This document shows positions 25,262-34,405 of a DNA stretch of 64,000 nucleotides, piece by piece. This stretch comes from Streptomyces sp. NBC_01549 (lineage in GTDB: Bacteria; Actinomycetota; Actinomycetes; Streptomycetales; Streptomycetaceae): NCBI RefSeq assembly GCF_026339955.1, contig NZ_JAPEPW010000001.1:930001-994000 (forward strand), given 5' to 3'. Under the pieces are notes generated by a model, which worked only from the letters and a program-made list of their open reading frames with translations, had not been told where the DNA came from and did not search any database. The position numbers and the translations under genes are program-made. Each line of letters opens with the position of its first letter. The first letter of the stretch is position 1.

Positions 25262-26467
25262 CTACCAAGTAACCGGCAGCTCCATCGGGAAGCGCCGGAT
25301 CGTCTCCGTGTCCCAGCGCACTTCCTCCGGCGGCACCGCGAGCCGCAGCCCGGGGAAGCGCTGCAAGAGACGCCCGATGGCCACTTCCAGCTCCGCCATG
25401 GCCAAGGGCACCGCGATGCACCGGTGTCCGCCCCAGCCGAACGTCATGTGCGGCTGGTACGGCCGGTCGGGGTCGAGGACGTGCGGGTCCGGGAAGCGCT
25501 TCGGGTCACGGTTGGCCGCCAGGTACGACACATGGACGAAGTCGCCCGCCCTGATCCGTGCGCCGTCCAGCTCCACGTCCTCAAGGGCCAGCCGGGGGAT
25601 GCCGACCCCCTTGCGGAACGGGATGTGACGGAGCATCTCCTGCAGGACGTCGGTCAGGGTCTCCGGCCTGCGCCTGAGGTGTTCCATCAGCTCGGGACGC
25701 GTCAGGAGCAGGTAGGCGATGTCGCTGATCTGGCACGTCGCCGTGTCCTGGCCGCTGAGTGTCAGCGTCAGTGCCATGACGGCCAGTTCCCTGTCGTCAA
25801 GCTGGTCCTTGCCGTCCCGCGCCGCGGCCATCGTGCTGATGATGTCCTTGCCGGGTGACTTCCGGCGCTGCTCGACGAGTTTGGCGAAGTAGGACGTCAG
25901 GTCGGCCTTGGCGCTTGCCGCGGCCTCCTTGTTGTCCGGGTCGACGACGAGCAGCCGACGCACGGACTCCTGCATCTGGGGCCACTCGTCCCGTTCGATG
26001 CCGAGGAGGTCCAGGATGGTGTGCTGGGGAAGCGGGTCGGAGAGGTACTGGACCAGGTCCGCCGGCCGGCCGTCCTCCTCCATCTTGTCCAGCAGGACAT
26101 CCGCGAGCCAGGTGATCCGGCTCCGCATCCCCTCGACCTGCTGCTGTGTGAAGGCCTGCGAGGCCAGCTGGCGGACACGGCTGCTGTGCGGCGGGTCCAT
26201 CACGTTGACCGATTCGGGCGAGACGATCGGCTCCGGCGTCAGTCGGGGGTAGTCGTGGCCGATGATGGCGGCCCGGCTGAGCCGGTGGTCGGTGGTCACC
26301 TGCTTGACGGCGTCGAAGCCGGTGACCAGCCAGGCGCCCGCATCACCGTAGGGAAGGCGAATGTACGCAGGGGAATCGCGGTCCATCAGGTCCGCGAGCT
26401 CAGGGTCGAACTCCAGGGCTTCACTGAAGTCGAACGGGCAGATGTTCTTCTCGTTGTCCACGGCCAT
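25262..26467 (-). CDS. Cytochrome P450
   Basis: 401 residues, normal for actinobacterial class I P450s. The I-helix oxygen-activation motif is LTLSGQDTATC, the ExxR is in LQEMLRHIP, and the heme loop is FGWGGHRCIAVPLA with Cys ligand and the His two residues before it. The family Gly after the Cys is Ala, a tolerated change. The N-terminal half has MDPPHSSRVRQLASQAFT (C-helix heme propionate contact). Its ATG overlaps the stop of the upstream DUF1259 gene (TGATG), so the two proteins are made together. No ferredoxin gene is adjacent. The substrate is unknown; the nearest functional relatives are biosynthetic hydroxylases. Confidence 0.92.
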   Translation of the reverse strand: MAVDNEKNICPFDFSEALEFDPELADLMDRDSPAYIRLPYGDAGAWLVTGFDAVKQVTTDHRLSRAAIIGHDYPRLTPEPIVSPESVNVMDPPHSSRVRQLASQAFTQQQVEGMRSRITWLADVLLDKMEEDGRPADLVQYLSDPLPQHTILDLLGIERDEWPQMQESVRRLLVVDPDNKEAAASAKADLTSYFAKLVEQRRKSPGKDIISTMAAARDGKDQLDDRELAVMALTLTLSGQDTATCQISDIAYLLLTRPELMEHLRRRPETLTDVLQEMLRHIPFRKGVGIPRLALEDVELDGARIRAGDFVHVSYLAANRDPKRFPDPHVLDPDRPYQPHMTFGWGGHRCIAVPLAMAELEVAIGRLLQRFPGLRLAVPPEEVRWDTETIRRFPMELPVTW

Positions 26468-27465
26468 CAGCCGGCTCCTCCGGGCATGGGTACGACGTTG
26501 GTGGTGTCCACGGCCCGGCGAATGGCCTGGGCGAGCCTGACGGCATCGCCGTCGGCCCAGTAGTGGACGAAGAACAGGCGTGGTTCATCGGTGCGGTTGT
26601 GGTGGTGCACCTCGACGAGTTCGACGCCGCCGCGCCGCAGGGCCATGAGGACGGCCCGGACCTCCTCGGCGATCACGACCAGGCCACCACTGAGGGCGGC
26701 TCTTCCGCCGCCGAGCGGCTGGAAGTTGACGGAGCTGGTGGCACCCAGCCCCGGAGGCAGGATCACAGGGCCGTCGACGACGGTCTCGCGGCGGACATAG
26801 GCGCACCTGTAGATCTCACCGTCGGTGGCGCCCTTGACGCCCATGACGGCGTCCATCGCGGCGGTGTCCAGGTCGACGGGCGGCGAAGAGGTGGTGGGTT
26901 CGGCGGGCGGGGTGCCGGTGCGGTCGAACGCGGCGCGCAGACCGCGTGCGACGGTGACGGGATCGTGGCTGTGTGCGTGCAGATGAACCCACCAGACATC
27001 CGGCTCGTGGGCGAGCAGGTGCTTGTGGATGCCGACCTGCATGATCCCGTACTCCTGCAGGACGTCACTGAAGTGCTGCAGTTCGCGCTCGGTGACCACC
27101 GCGTCGCCCATCAGAAGCGTGCTGCGGTCCGCGTAACGGACGAAGGACACCTGCGTGCCCAGGGCGAGCCCGGGGTTGATCCGGATACCGCGAGAGAAGA
27201 CCGTGAGGTCCCGGCGCGGCAAGCCCGTGTGGTACATGAACCGCCTCATGTCACCGGGCCGGCCCAGAGCCTCTCCCACGTCCGCCCAGTCCGCCGGCTC
27301 GGTCATCACCGGTTCGACCGGGGAGCGGTCCTCCGGTCCGGGGGACAGGGCTCGGGCCCCGGCAGGCACACCGGTGAGTACGGGCGCAAGGGCGGCCGCG
27401 GCCGGCATGCGGCGTTGGGACGCGATGGGTCGGGAGCGGGTGTCCTGCTGTCGCTCGTCAGCCAT
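26467..27465 (-). CDS. DUF1259 (LppY/LpqO family) protein coupled to a P450
   Basis: 332 residues from ATG 27465, 8 nt after AGGAGG. The N terminus (ASQRRMPAAAALAPVLTGVPAGARALS) may be a weak signal sequence. Two DUF1259 repeats follow. The first, about 60-190, has VVTERELQHFSDVLQEYGIMQVGIHKHLLAHEPDVWWVHLHAH. The second, about 205-330, has VIAEEVRAVLMALRRGGVELVEVHHHNRTDEPRLFFVHYWA. Each ends in a His-rich strand with a following EP-x-x-x-x-x-H, suggesting a paired metal or ligand site. The family function is unknown. Tight coupling to the P450 suggests a joint role, for example in substrate delivery or product handling. Confidence 0.82.
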   Translation of the reverse strand: MADERQQDTRSRPIASQRRMPAAAALAPVLTGVPAGARALSPGPEDRSPVEPVMTEPADWADVGEALGRPGDMRRFMYHTGLPRRDLTVFSRGIRINPGLALGTQVSFVRYADRSTLLMGDAVVTERELQHFSDVLQEYGIMQVGIHKHLLAHEPDVWWVHLHAHSHDPVTVARGLRAAFDRTGTPPAEPTTSSPPVDLDTAAMDAVMGVKGATDGEIYRCAYVRRETVVDGPVILPPGLGATSSVNFQPLGGGRAALSGGLVVIAEEVRAVLMALRRGGVELVEVHHHNRTDEPRLFFVHYWADGDAVRLAQAIRRAVDTTNVVPMPGGAG

Positions 27466-27624
27466 GTCATATGCCTCCTGGCGCGATGGAAGCACAGGAG
27501 ACCTCCCGGACCGCTGATCGGCACAGCCACGTCCCGCCAGGTGGGCTAACTGGCTGCCGCCGATGGACCGCGGCCGTGCCACAGCTCGCCCCTGTCACCG
27601 AGCGGGCCGGGTGGCGAGGGAGTA

Positions 27625-27921
27625 CTAGAACACGAAGATCAGGACACCTCCGCGGTTGACGAAGAACCCGTGGTGGTCGAAGCGGAACCCGTTGTGATCG
27701 AAGCGGTGATCGAAGCCGAACCCGTTGTGATCGAAGCGGTGATCGAAGCAGCCTCCGCCCCACCGGTCACCACGGTCGCCGCACCAGTTCGTGGTCACAT
27801 GAGCGTGCACGGCAGGGGTTGCCGCTGAGGCCGTGCCCGCCGCGCCGATCGCGGCGCCACCGGCCATCAGAATGCCGACCGCGGACACCGCGGCGAGACG
27901 CGTCACGCGTTGTACTCGCAT
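27625..27921 (-). CDS. Small secreted protein with His/Phe/Asp tandem repeats
   Basis: 98 residues. The signal peptide covers 1-33 (MRVQRVTRLAAVSAVGILMAGGAAIGAAGTASAA). The mature chain has a two-Cys segment (NWCGDRGDRWGGGC) followed by the 11-residue unit FDHRFDHNGF(G/R) twice and a partial third (FDHHGF), then a hydrophobic tail VNRGGVLIFVF. The repeat is tandem 33-bp DNA at 27682-27747 with one mismatch. Alternating aromatic and His/Asp residues suggest metal binding or a beta-stacked fibre. It lies 159 nt upstream of the DUF1259 gene on the same strand and may share its transcript. I recognise no named family. Confidence 0.75.
   Translation of the reverse strand: MRVQRVTRLAAVSAVGILMAGGAAIGAAGTASAATPAVHAHVTTNWCGDRGDRWGGGCFDHRFDHNGFGFDHRFDHNGFRFDHHGFFVNRGGVLIFVF
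27682..27747. repeat. Two tandem 33-bp coding repeats
   Basis: 27682-27714 and 27715-27747 are identical except for one base (GCG versus GCC at the start). Each encodes an 11-residue unit of the small secreted protein, and each unit itself contains the TTCGATCA motif twice. The pattern is a product of slippage and could vary between strains. Confidence 0.85.
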
Positions 27922-28171
27922 GATGGATGCACCTTTCCTTCCGTGGAGGAGCGGCGCGGTCGCAGGTGTCGCGCATACGTACGGGAATCACGTCTCGCAG
28001 CCAAGATCCCCGCGGTACGGAAACCAGCCGACCGGGGCGTACCCCCGAGGTGGGGCTCTCTACATGACTACGTTGACGGCGCCCTTTTGGATTGACCGTC
28101 GACGGTCCAGCCGACGTCCGGCGCGGTCGGGACGGCTGGTTCGTCGGCCGATTTGAGGGTATTTGCCTGGT

Positions 28172-28537
28172 ATGAGTAATGCATCGATGTATTTGGCGGA
28201 ACCCAGCGGTCTGCTCAGCCTCGGGCTGTTCCTGATCGCCGTGGCTCTCATCACGCTCCTGGCCGGCAGCTTCTGGCTGAGCTGCCGTATGCGGACCCGC
28301 GCACCGCGCCTGCCACGCCCGGAGGAGCAGCCGCACATGCCGCAGGACGGCCCGGTCCGCGAGGCGCGGGAGATCCGAGAGCCCGCCGAGATACCCAAGG
28401 TGGCCAAGGGCGGGCACGCTCTCACCCCGTACGAGCTGACCCATATGTCGACCCGTACGAGCTCGTCGCAGAAGCGGCAACGCTGGCACGAGGGCGGCAG
28501 CGGCTCGTTCGGCAGCGGCGGACTGGGCCACCACTGA
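28172..28537 (+). CDS. DUF6479 family small membrane protein
   Basis: 121 residues from ATG 28172 (a TTG three codons upstream is possible). There is one transmembrane segment at about 12-35 (SGLLSLGLFLIAVALITLLAGSFWLSC), then a cytoplasmic charged region with RPEEQPHMPQDGPVREAREIREP, and a Gly/Ser/His tail GGSGSFGSGGLGHH. This Pro-Glu-rich linker and glycine-rich tail are features I associate with DUF6479, a Streptomyces family of unknown role. It is divergent from the His/Phe repeat protein, with 250 nt between starts. Confidence 0.75.
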   Translation: MSNASMYLAEPSGLLSLGLFLIAVALITLLAGSFWLSCRMRTRAPRLPRPEEQPHMPQDGPVREAREIREPAEIPKVAKGGHALTPYELTHMSTRTSSSQKRQRWHEGGSGSFGSGGLGHH

Positions 28538-28555
28538 CGCTGGCGCCTCGGCCAT

Positions 28556-28640
28556 ACTCGAAGACGTCTCCGCCACACCCGAAGACGTCTCGGCCACCGC
28601 AGAAGAAAAGAGGCCCGCCACGAAAAGAGGCCCGCCGCCC
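28556..28640. repeat. Short direct repeats between convergent genes
   Basis: CGAAGACGTCTC occurs twice (near 28559 and 28580) and GAAAAGAGGCCCGCC occurs twice in tandem (near 28606 and 28621). They lie between the DUF6479 stop and the cdsA stop. The GGCCCGCC and GGCCGAC elements could support weak hairpins ending either transcript; I see no coding content. Confidence 0.5.
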
Positions 28641-28674
28641 TGTGGCCGACGAGCCCCTCATTCACGTGTGCGGG

Positions 28675-29805
28675 TCAGCCGGATCCCACGAAGAGCACCA
28701 GCAGCAGCCAGACCACCGGCGCCGTCGGCAGGAGTGAGTCCAGCCGGTCCATGATGCCGCCGTGGCCCGGCAGCAAGGTGCCCATGTCCTTGATGCCCAG
28801 GTCCCGCTTGATCATGGACTCGCCGAGATCGCCGAGCGTGGCGGTGGCCGCGACCGCGAGGCCGAGGATCAGCCCCTGCCACCACGTGCCGCCCTCGATC
28901 AGGAACTGCAGACACAGCGCGCCCCCGACCATCGCGAAGGTGACCGCTCCGAACAGGCCCTCACGGGTCTTGCCGGGGCTGATGCGCGGCGCCAGCTTGT
29001 GCTTGCCGAAGCGCCAGCCGATCGCGTACGCGCCCGTGTCGCTGACGACCGTCAGCAGCAGGAACGTCAGGACGCGGCGCGGACCGTCGTCGGCGGTCAG
29101 CATCATGGCCACGAACGTCGCCAGGAACGGCACGTAGAACGCGGCGAAGACGCCCGCCGTGACGTCCTTGAGGTAGCCCTCGGGCGGTTCCGTCATCCGC
29201 CAGACCAGGACCGCCAGCGCGGTGAGCGCCATCGCCACCCACGCGCCCTCGGCCCCCCGGACGTAGCCGGAGACGACCATCGCCGCACCGCCGACCGCCA
29301 GCGGGACGAGCGGTGCCTTGATGCCCTTGCGCTCCTCGAGCCGTGATGTGAGCTCCCACAGGCCCACCACCACGGCGACCGCTATGACCCCGACGAACAC
29401 GGCCTTGACGACGAACAACGACGCGACGATCACCGCGCCCAGCCCGACGCCGACCCCTATCGCGGCGCCCAGGTCGCGTCCCGCACTCTTCTTCTGCGGT
29501 GCGGGGGCGGGCTGTGGGGCGGGGCTGGGCATGGGCTCCTGCGGCTTCTGCGACGGGGTCCCGAGGGATCCCGCCTGCGGTGTGTCGTCGCGGAACAGGG
29601 GGCCACTCAGCCGAGCGGCCCCCCGGTCGTCATCCTGGTCTCCGCCGTGTGCGGGTACGCCGGGCACGATGGGCATGGGGCGAGTCTGCTGCGCGTTATG
29701 CGCATCGTATGCGGGACCCGCCGGGGCTGCCCCCTGGACAGGCCCCTGCTCGGACGGCCCCCAGTACCCGGCTTGTGGCGGCGCCCCCCAGGAAGAGTCG
29801 TTCAT
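28675..29805 (-). CDS. cdsA: Phosphatidate cytidylyltransferase
   Basis: 376 residues. The first about 110 are a Pro/Gly/Gln-rich cytoplasmic extension typical of actinobacterial CdsA; about eight transmembrane segments follow. The family signature is at the C terminus: SMIKRDLGIKDMGTLLPGHGGIMDRLDSLLP, with the conserved Lys-Arg-Asp and the HGG-x-x-DR motif that binds CTP and metal. The enzyme makes CDP-diacylglycerol from phosphatidic acid and CTP in the membrane, feeding all phospholipid synthesis. Its ATG overlaps the frr stop (TGATG). Confidence 0.95.
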   Translation of the reverse strand: MNDSSWGAPPQAGYWGPSEQGPVQGAAPAGPAYDAHNAQQTRPMPIVPGVPAHGGDQDDDRGAARLSGPLFRDDTPQAGSLGTPSQKPQEPMPSPAPQPAPAPQKKSAGRDLGAAIGVGVGLGAVIVASLFVVKAVFVGVIAVAVVVGLWELTSRLEERKGIKAPLVPLAVGGAAMVVSGYVRGAEGAWVAMALTALAVLVWRMTEPPEGYLKDVTAGVFAAFYVPFLATFVAMMLTADDGPRRVLTFLLLTVVSDTGAYAIGWRFGKHKLAPRISPGKTREGLFGAVTFAMVGGALCLQFLIEGGTWWQGLILGLAVAATATLGDLGESMIKRDLGIKDMGTLLPGHGGIMDRLDSLLPTAPVVWLLLVLFVGSG

Positions 29806-30362
29806 CAGACCTCGAGCAGCTCCGCTTCCTTGTGCTTGAGGAGCTCGTCCACCTGCGCGACGTACTTCGCGGTGGTGTCGTCGAGCTCCTTCTCCGCGCG
29901 GCGGCCCTCGTCCTCGCCGACCTCGCCGTCCTTGATCAGCTTGTCGATGGCGTCCTTGGCCTTGCGGCGGACCGAGCGGATGGACACCTTGGCGTCCTCG
30001 CCCTTGGTCTTGGCGACCTTGATGTAGTCCTTGCGGCGCTCCTCGGTCAGCTCGGGGAACACCACCCGGATGATGTTGCCGTCGTTGCTGGGGTTGACGC
30101 CCAGGTCGGAGTCGCGGATCGCCTGCTCGATGTTGCGCATCGCGCTCTTGTCGAACGGGGTCACCACGGCCATGCGCGGCTCCGGCACCGAGAACGAGGC
30201 CAGCTGGTTGATCGGCGTCAGCGCGCCGTAGTAGTCGGCCACGATCTTGTTGAACATCGCCGGGTGCGCACGGCCGGTGCGAATCGCGGCGAAGTCCTCC
30301 TTGGCGACCACGACGGCCTTCTCCATCTTCTCCTCGGCCTCGAGGAGGGTCTCTTCGATCAC
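29805..30362 (-). CDS. frr: Ribosome recycling factor
   Basis: 185 residues, the usual length. It begins [34 protein letters not shown] and contains [43 protein letters not shown], the three-helix-bundle core. GTG 30362 is chosen because it gives the family N terminus; a second GTG one codon earlier exists. The protein splits post-termination ribosomes with EF-G in the cytoplasm. Order pyrH-frr-cdsA is conserved across bacteria. Confidence 0.97.
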   Translation of the reverse strand: MIEETLLEAEEKMEKAVVVAKEDFAAIRTGRAHPAMFNKIVADYYGALTPINQLASFSVPEPRMAVVTPFDKSAMRNIEQAIRDSDLGVNPSNDGNIIRVVFPELTEERRKDYIKVAKTKGEDAKVSIRSVRRKAKDAIDKLIKDGEVGEDEGRRAEKELDDTTAKYVAQVDELLKHKEAELLEV

Positions 30363-30532
30363 CACTTGCTCCTGCGTGTCTTGAGTAGGCCCGGCAGCTG
30401 CTCCTCGTCGGGGTGGCGGCCGGCTGCGTCGCGTCTTATTCCTGCACGGTTCCGGACCGGCAGGACATTGTCCATCCCCCGGTCAGGGTCCGTCCTCGGC
30501 CCGGGCTTGTCCCCGGCCGGGGTCGGTCCCGG

Positions 30533-31303
30533 TCAGCCCCGGCCGCTTTGGTCACCCACGAGTGTGCCGATCTTCTCACCCTTGACGGCCCGCGCGATAT
30601 TGCCCTCCGCCAGGAGTTCGAAGACCAGGATCGGCAGCTTGTTGTCGCGGCACAGCGTGATGGCGGTCATGTCGGCGACCTTGAGGTCGCGGGTGATGAC
30701 CTCGCCGTAGCCGAGCGAGTCGAACTTGACGGCCTCGGGGTTGGTCTTGGGGTCGGAGTCGTAGACCCCGTCCACGCCGTTCTTGCCCATCAGCAGGGCC
30801 TCGGCGTCGATCTCCAGGGCGCGCTGGGCGGCGGTGGTGTCGGTGGAGAAGTAGGGCATGCCCATACCCGCGCCGAAGATGACCACACGGCCCTTCTCCA
30901 GGTGCCGTACGGCGCGCAGCGGGATGTACGGCTCGGCGACCTGGCCCATGGTGATGGCGGTCTGCACGCGGCTGTCGATGCCCTCCTTCTCCAGGAAGTC
31001 CTGGAGCGCGAGGCAGTTCATCACCGTGCCGAGCATGCCCATGTAGTCGGAGCGGGCCCGGTCCATGCCGCGCTGCTGGAGCTCGGCGCCGCGGAAGAAG
31101 TTGCCGCCGCCGATGACTACGGCGATCTGGGCGCCGCCGCGCACGACGGCCGCGATCTCGCGGGCGATCTTGTGCACCACGTCGGGGTCGACGCCCAGTC
31201 CGCCGCCGCCGGCGAACGCCTCACCGGAAAGCTTCAGCAGAAAGCGGCCCGCGCCTTTGCCGTCGTCGGTCTTCTCGCCCTTGTCGGCCTGGGTGGTGGT
31301 CAT
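30533..31303 (-). CDS. pyrH: UMP kinase
   Basis: 256 residues from ATG 31303 with GGAG upstream; the frame extends seven codons further but that start has no site. The amino-acid kinase fold shows [19 protein letters not shown] (phosphate loop), [24 protein letters not shown] and [23 protein letters not shown]. It phosphorylates UMP to UDP with ATP and is usually regulated by GTP and UTP. The N terminus has an extra acidic 20-residue extension. It lies between tsf and frr, with a hairpin separating it from tsf. Confidence 0.96.
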   Translation of the reverse strand: MTTTQADKGEKTDDGKGAGRFLLKLSGEAFAGGGGLGVDPDVVHKIAREIAAVVRGGAQIAVVIGGGNFFRGAELQQRGMDRARSDYMGMLGTVMNCLALQDFLEKEGIDSRVQTAITMGQVAEPYIPLRAVRHLEKGRVVIFGAGMGMPYFSTDTTAAQRALEIDAEALLMGKNGVDGVYDSDPKTNPEAVKFDSLGYGEVITRDLKVADMTAITLCRDNKLPILVFELLAEGNIARAVKGEKIGTLVGDQSGRG

Positions 31304-31333
31304 GGAGATCTCCTCATGGTGCACATACGAAGA

Positions 31334-31379
31334 AGGCCATTGCCGGTGGGGTGTTGGCTCCCATACGCGGCAATGGCCT
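31334..31379 (-). terminator. Terminator between tsf and pyrH
   Basis: AGGCCATTGCCG at 31334-31345 is perfectly complementary to 31368-31379 (12 bp, 22-nt loop). It lies about 100 nt downstream of tsf on the minus strand and about 30 nt before the pyrH start, so it ends or attenuates rpsB-tsf transcription. Confidence 0.75.
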
Positions 31380-31482
31380 CCTCGTCAGATCTGCTGTCGT
31401 CCGTCACGCACGCGCGCGTGTCGGCGTACGCGGACGACTGCTGCCGACCCTATAGGGGCCGCGCGTCGATCGCGGTACGGAC

Positions 31483-32319
31483 TCAGATGCCGACCTTGAT
31501 GCGCACGAAGCGCTTCAGGGTGACACCGGCCTCGTCCAGGACCTTCTGAACGGACTTCTTGTTGTCGAGCGCGTACGGCTGACCGAGGAGGGTGGCCTCC
31601 TTGAAGAAGCCGTTGACGCGACCCTCGACGATCTTAGGGAGGGCGGCCTCGGGCTTGCCCTCGGCGCGGGTGGTCTCCTCGGCGACGCGACGCTCGGACT
31701 CGACAACCTCGGCCGGGACGTCCTCCTTGGAGAGGTACTTCGGCGCGAAGGCGGCGATGTGCTGCGCGACACCCTTGGCGAGGTCGGCGTCGGCCTTGTC
31801 CAGCTCGACCAGGACACCGATCTGCGGGGGCAGGTCGGGCATGGTGCGGTGCATGTACGCGGTCACGTAGGCGCCGGAGAACTGGGCGAAGCGGTCCAGG
31901 ACGATCTTCTCGCCCAGGTTGGCGTTGGCCTCGTCGACGAACGCCTGAACCGTCTTGCCGGGCTCGATCTCGGAGCCGAGAAGCGCCTCGAGGTCGGCCG
32001 GGGAGGTCTTGACGACGTGCTGGGCGATCTCGTTGGCGACGGTCTGGAACTTCTCGCCCTTGGCGACGAAGTCCGTCTCGCACTTCAGCTCGACCAGGAC
32101 ACCGGAGGTGTTGTCGTCAGCGATGATGGAGACCACGGCGCCGTTCTCGGCGGAGCGGCCCTCGCGCTTGGCGACGCCCTTCTGGCCCTTGATACGCAGC
32201 GCCTCGACGGCCTTGTCGACGTGGCCGTCGGCCTCGTCCAGCGCCTTCTTGCAGTCCATCATGCCGGCGCCGGTGAGCTCACGGAGCTTCTTGACGTCGG
32301 CGGCGGTGTAGTTCGCCAT
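31483..32319 (-). CDS. tsf: Elongation factor Ts
   Basis: 278 residues. The N-terminal UBA-like domain is YTAADVKKLRELTGAGMMDCKKALDEADG, and the core contains the nucleotide-exchange motif CETDFVAKGEKFQ. The C-terminal dimerisation part reads VLDEAGVTLKRFVRIKVG. EF-Ts recycles EF-Tu-GDP to EF-Tu-GTP. It follows rpsB on the same strand, as in nearly all bacteria, with a strong intergenic hairpin. Confidence 0.97.
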   Translation of the reverse strand: MANYTAADVKKLRELTGAGMMDCKKALDEADGHVDKAVEALRIKGQKGVAKREGRSAENGAVVSIIADDNTSGVLVELKCETDFVAKGEKFQTVANEIAQHVVKTSPADLEALLGSEIEPGKTVQAFVDEANANLGEKIVLDRFAQFSGAYVTAYMHRTMPDLPPQIGVLVELDKADADLAKGVAQHIAAFAPKYLSKEDVPAEVVESERRVAEETTRAEGKPEAALPKIVEGRVNGFFKEATLLGQPYALDNKKSVQKVLDEAGVTLKRFVRIKVGI

Positions 32320-32360
32320 GATTCCTGGAATCTCTCTCGAAGTCTGAAGATCTACGGGCC

Positions 32361-32393
32361 GAACGGCGGGGGCTCGGTGTGCCCCCGCCGTTC
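32361..32393 (-). terminator. rpsB-tsf intergenic hairpin
   Basis: GAACGGCGGGGGC at 32361-32373 pairs perfectly with 32381-32393 around a 7-nt loop. It begins 22 nt after the rpsB stop on the minus strand. It is most likely a partial terminator that sets the rpsB:tsf ratio. No U run follows. Confidence 0.75.
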
Positions 32394-32414
32394 GTTACCC
32401 GAAGGGGTGAGGGG

Positions 32415-33338
32415 TCAGGCCTGCTCGGCGTCCGCGGCCGGGGCCTCGGCGACGGGGGCCTCGGCGGCCGGAGCCTCGACAACGGCCTCGGCGACAACCT
32501 CGGCCTGCTCGGCGTCGGCGACCTTCTCGGTCTCGGCGGAGGTCTGGACCTCGGCCTCGTCGGCCTTCTTCTCGCCCTCGAGCAGGTCGCGCTCCCACGC
32601 GGCGAGCGGCTCGCCCGCGGCCTTGTCACCCTCGGCCTTGCCGGCGCCGGAGCGGGCGATGAGGCCCTCGGCGACGGCGTCGGCGATCACGCGAGTGAGC
32701 AGGGTGACGGAGCGGATCGCGTCGTCGTTGCCCGGGATCTTGTAGTCGACCTCGTCGGGGTCGCAGTTGGTGTCGAGGATGGCGACGACCGGGATGTTGA
32801 GCTTCCGGGCCTCACCGACCGCGATGTGCTCCTTCTTGGTGTCCACGATCCAGACGGCGCTGGGCACCTTCTGCATCTCGCGGATACCACCGAGGGTCTT
32901 CTCCAGCTTGGCCTTCTCGCGCGAGAGCACGAGAAGCTCCTTCTTGGTCAGACCCGAAGCGGCGACGTCCTCGAAGTCGATCTGCTCGAGCTCCTTGAGG
33001 CGCTGCAGACGCTTGTAGACGGTGGAGAAGTTGGTGAGCATGCCGCCCAGCCAGCGCTGGTTGACGTAGGGCATGCCGACGCGGGTGGCCTGCTCCGCGA
33101 TGGCCTCCTGCGCCTGCTTCTTCGTGCCGACGAACATGACCGTGCCGCCGTGGGCGACGGTCTCCTTGACGAACTCGTAGGCGCGGTCGATGTACGACAG
33201 CGACTGGAGCAGGTCGATGATGTAGATGCCGTTGCGCTCCGTGAAGATGAAGCGCTTCATCTTCGGGTTCCAGCGACGGGTCTGGTGACCGAAGTGGACG
33301 CCGCTTTCCAGCAGCTCCCGCATCGTGACGACGGCCAT
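32415..33338 (-). CDS. rpsB: 30S ribosomal protein S2
   Basis: 307 residues from ATG 33338, preceded by AAGGAGAA; the frame is open 71 codons further upstream but that part is not S2. It contains [52 protein letters not shown] and the conserved [26 protein letters not shown]. The C terminus has an Ala/Glu/Val-rich acidic tail of about 70 residues with near repeats ([15 protein letters not shown]), which is common in streptomycete S2. Confidence 0.97.
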   Translation of the reverse strand: MAVVTMRELLESGVHFGHQTRRWNPKMKRFIFTERNGIYIIDLLQSLSYIDRAYEFVKETVAHGGTVMFVGTKKQAQEAIAEQATRVGMPYVNQRWLGGMLTNFSTVYKRLQRLKELEQIDFEDVAASGLTKKELLVLSREKAKLEKTLGGIREMQKVPSAVWIVDTKKEHIAVGEARKLNIPVVAILDTNCDPDEVDYKIPGNDDAIRSVTLLTRVIADAVAEGLIARSGAGKAEGDKAAGEPLAAWERDLLEGEKKADEAEVQTSAETEKVADAEQAEVVAEAVVEAPAAEAPVAEAPAADAEQA

Positions 33339-33590
33339 GGCCGTTCTCCTTGGTGTTCTCGGTTGTGCCGCGTGTGCCGGACGGCACTCGCGCCTGACGC
33401 CCGCGATGCGCCTTGCCACGAGGGACCGAGGGGCGCTGACACCGGCTTTTGATGACCGGATGTCGGGGCGTGCGAAGTCGACCCGGTGACCCGGATCGCC
33501 ACGAGAAGTGTACGGGACCCGCGAGGTGCGGGGTGACGCCGCTGTCCACAACCGGCCGGTGGTCCACAGATCCCGGCCAAGATCCGTCCG

Positions 33591-34268
33591 ATGCGGGACC
33601 GTTCTCGCATGCGAGCGAAACGATGTGTGCGTACGTGGCTGGGGTTGCTGTTGGGAATGACGGTGACCGTTCTGGGTGCCCTGACCCCCTCAGCCCTGGC
33701 CCGGGCGAACGGTCCGGCGCCCCCGACTCCCGCCGGTCCACCGGCCCCGACTCCCGCCGGTCCACCGGCCTCCGACACGACGGTTGCGCCTCTCGCCCGT
33801 CTCTGGCCGGTGGGTCTGCGCCCCTCGGTCCTGCGCGGCTGGGACCCGCCGGCGACGCCGTACGCCCGCGGCCACCGCGGGGTGGACCTCGCGGCGCCCC
33901 CGGGTGCCCCGGTCCGCTCCGTCGCGGCCGGCCGCGTCTCCTTCGCGGGGCGCGTCGCGGGCCGTGGAGTGGTCGCCGTCGAACTGGCGGGCACGGGCAC
34001 TCCGCCCCTGCGCACGACCTTCACCCCCGTACGGGCGACAGTGCGCCAGGGCGACGAGGTGGCCGCGGGCGAGGTGCTGGGCACGCTCGAACCGGGCGAC
34101 GCCCACTGTGGAACATCATGCCTGCACTGGGGCCTGCGCCGAGACAGAACCTACTTGAACCCCCTGTCCCTGCTCCCGCCCTGGCTCCTGCACAGGGGTC
34201 CGTCCCGCCTGCTCCCGCTGACAGGGGCCCAGAGACAGCCGTCCGGGTCCCCGGCCCACATGCCCTGA
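33591..34268 (+). CDS. Secreted M23 family metallopeptidase-like protein
   Basis: 225 residues. The signal peptide is about residues 1-38 ([28 protein letters not shown]). A Pro-rich stretch with a 9-residue direct repeat ([10 protein letters not shown]) follows, then a LytM/M23 domain: [42 protein letters not shown] and CLHWGLRRD. The HxxxD (HRGVD) and HxG/HWG zinc ligands are present; the usual YxHL segment is absent, replaced by LRTTFTPV. Activity against peptidoglycan cross-bridges is therefore uncertain. It is divergent from rpsB. Confidence 0.85.
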   Translation: MRDRSRMRAKRCVRTWLGLLLGMTVTVLGALTPSALARANGPAPPTPAGPPAPTPAGPPASDTTVAPLARLWPVGLRPSVLRGWDPPATPYARGHRGVDLAAPPGAPVRSVAAGRVSFAGRVAGRGVVAVELAGTGTPPLRTTFTPVRATVRQGDEVAAGEVLGTLEPGDAHCGTSCLHWGLRRDRTYLNPLSLLPPWLLHRGPSRLLPLTGAQRQPSGSPAHMP

Positions 34269-34405
34269 GAAACCGGCAGAGCACTCGCCGCCACGCCGAC
34301 AGGCGCACGTGCGATCGGAAGCGGGGCCTCGATCCGCAAGGGGCACTCCGCACGGGGCCACGCAGTGCGACCTGCCCCGATGCCGGGCACCCGGCGTACA
34401 GGTGC

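Noticed and set aside
27682..27747. Possible CRISPR-like repeats (33 bp)
   Set aside because: The copies are tandem without spacers and lie in a coding frame encoding an 11-residue protein repeat.
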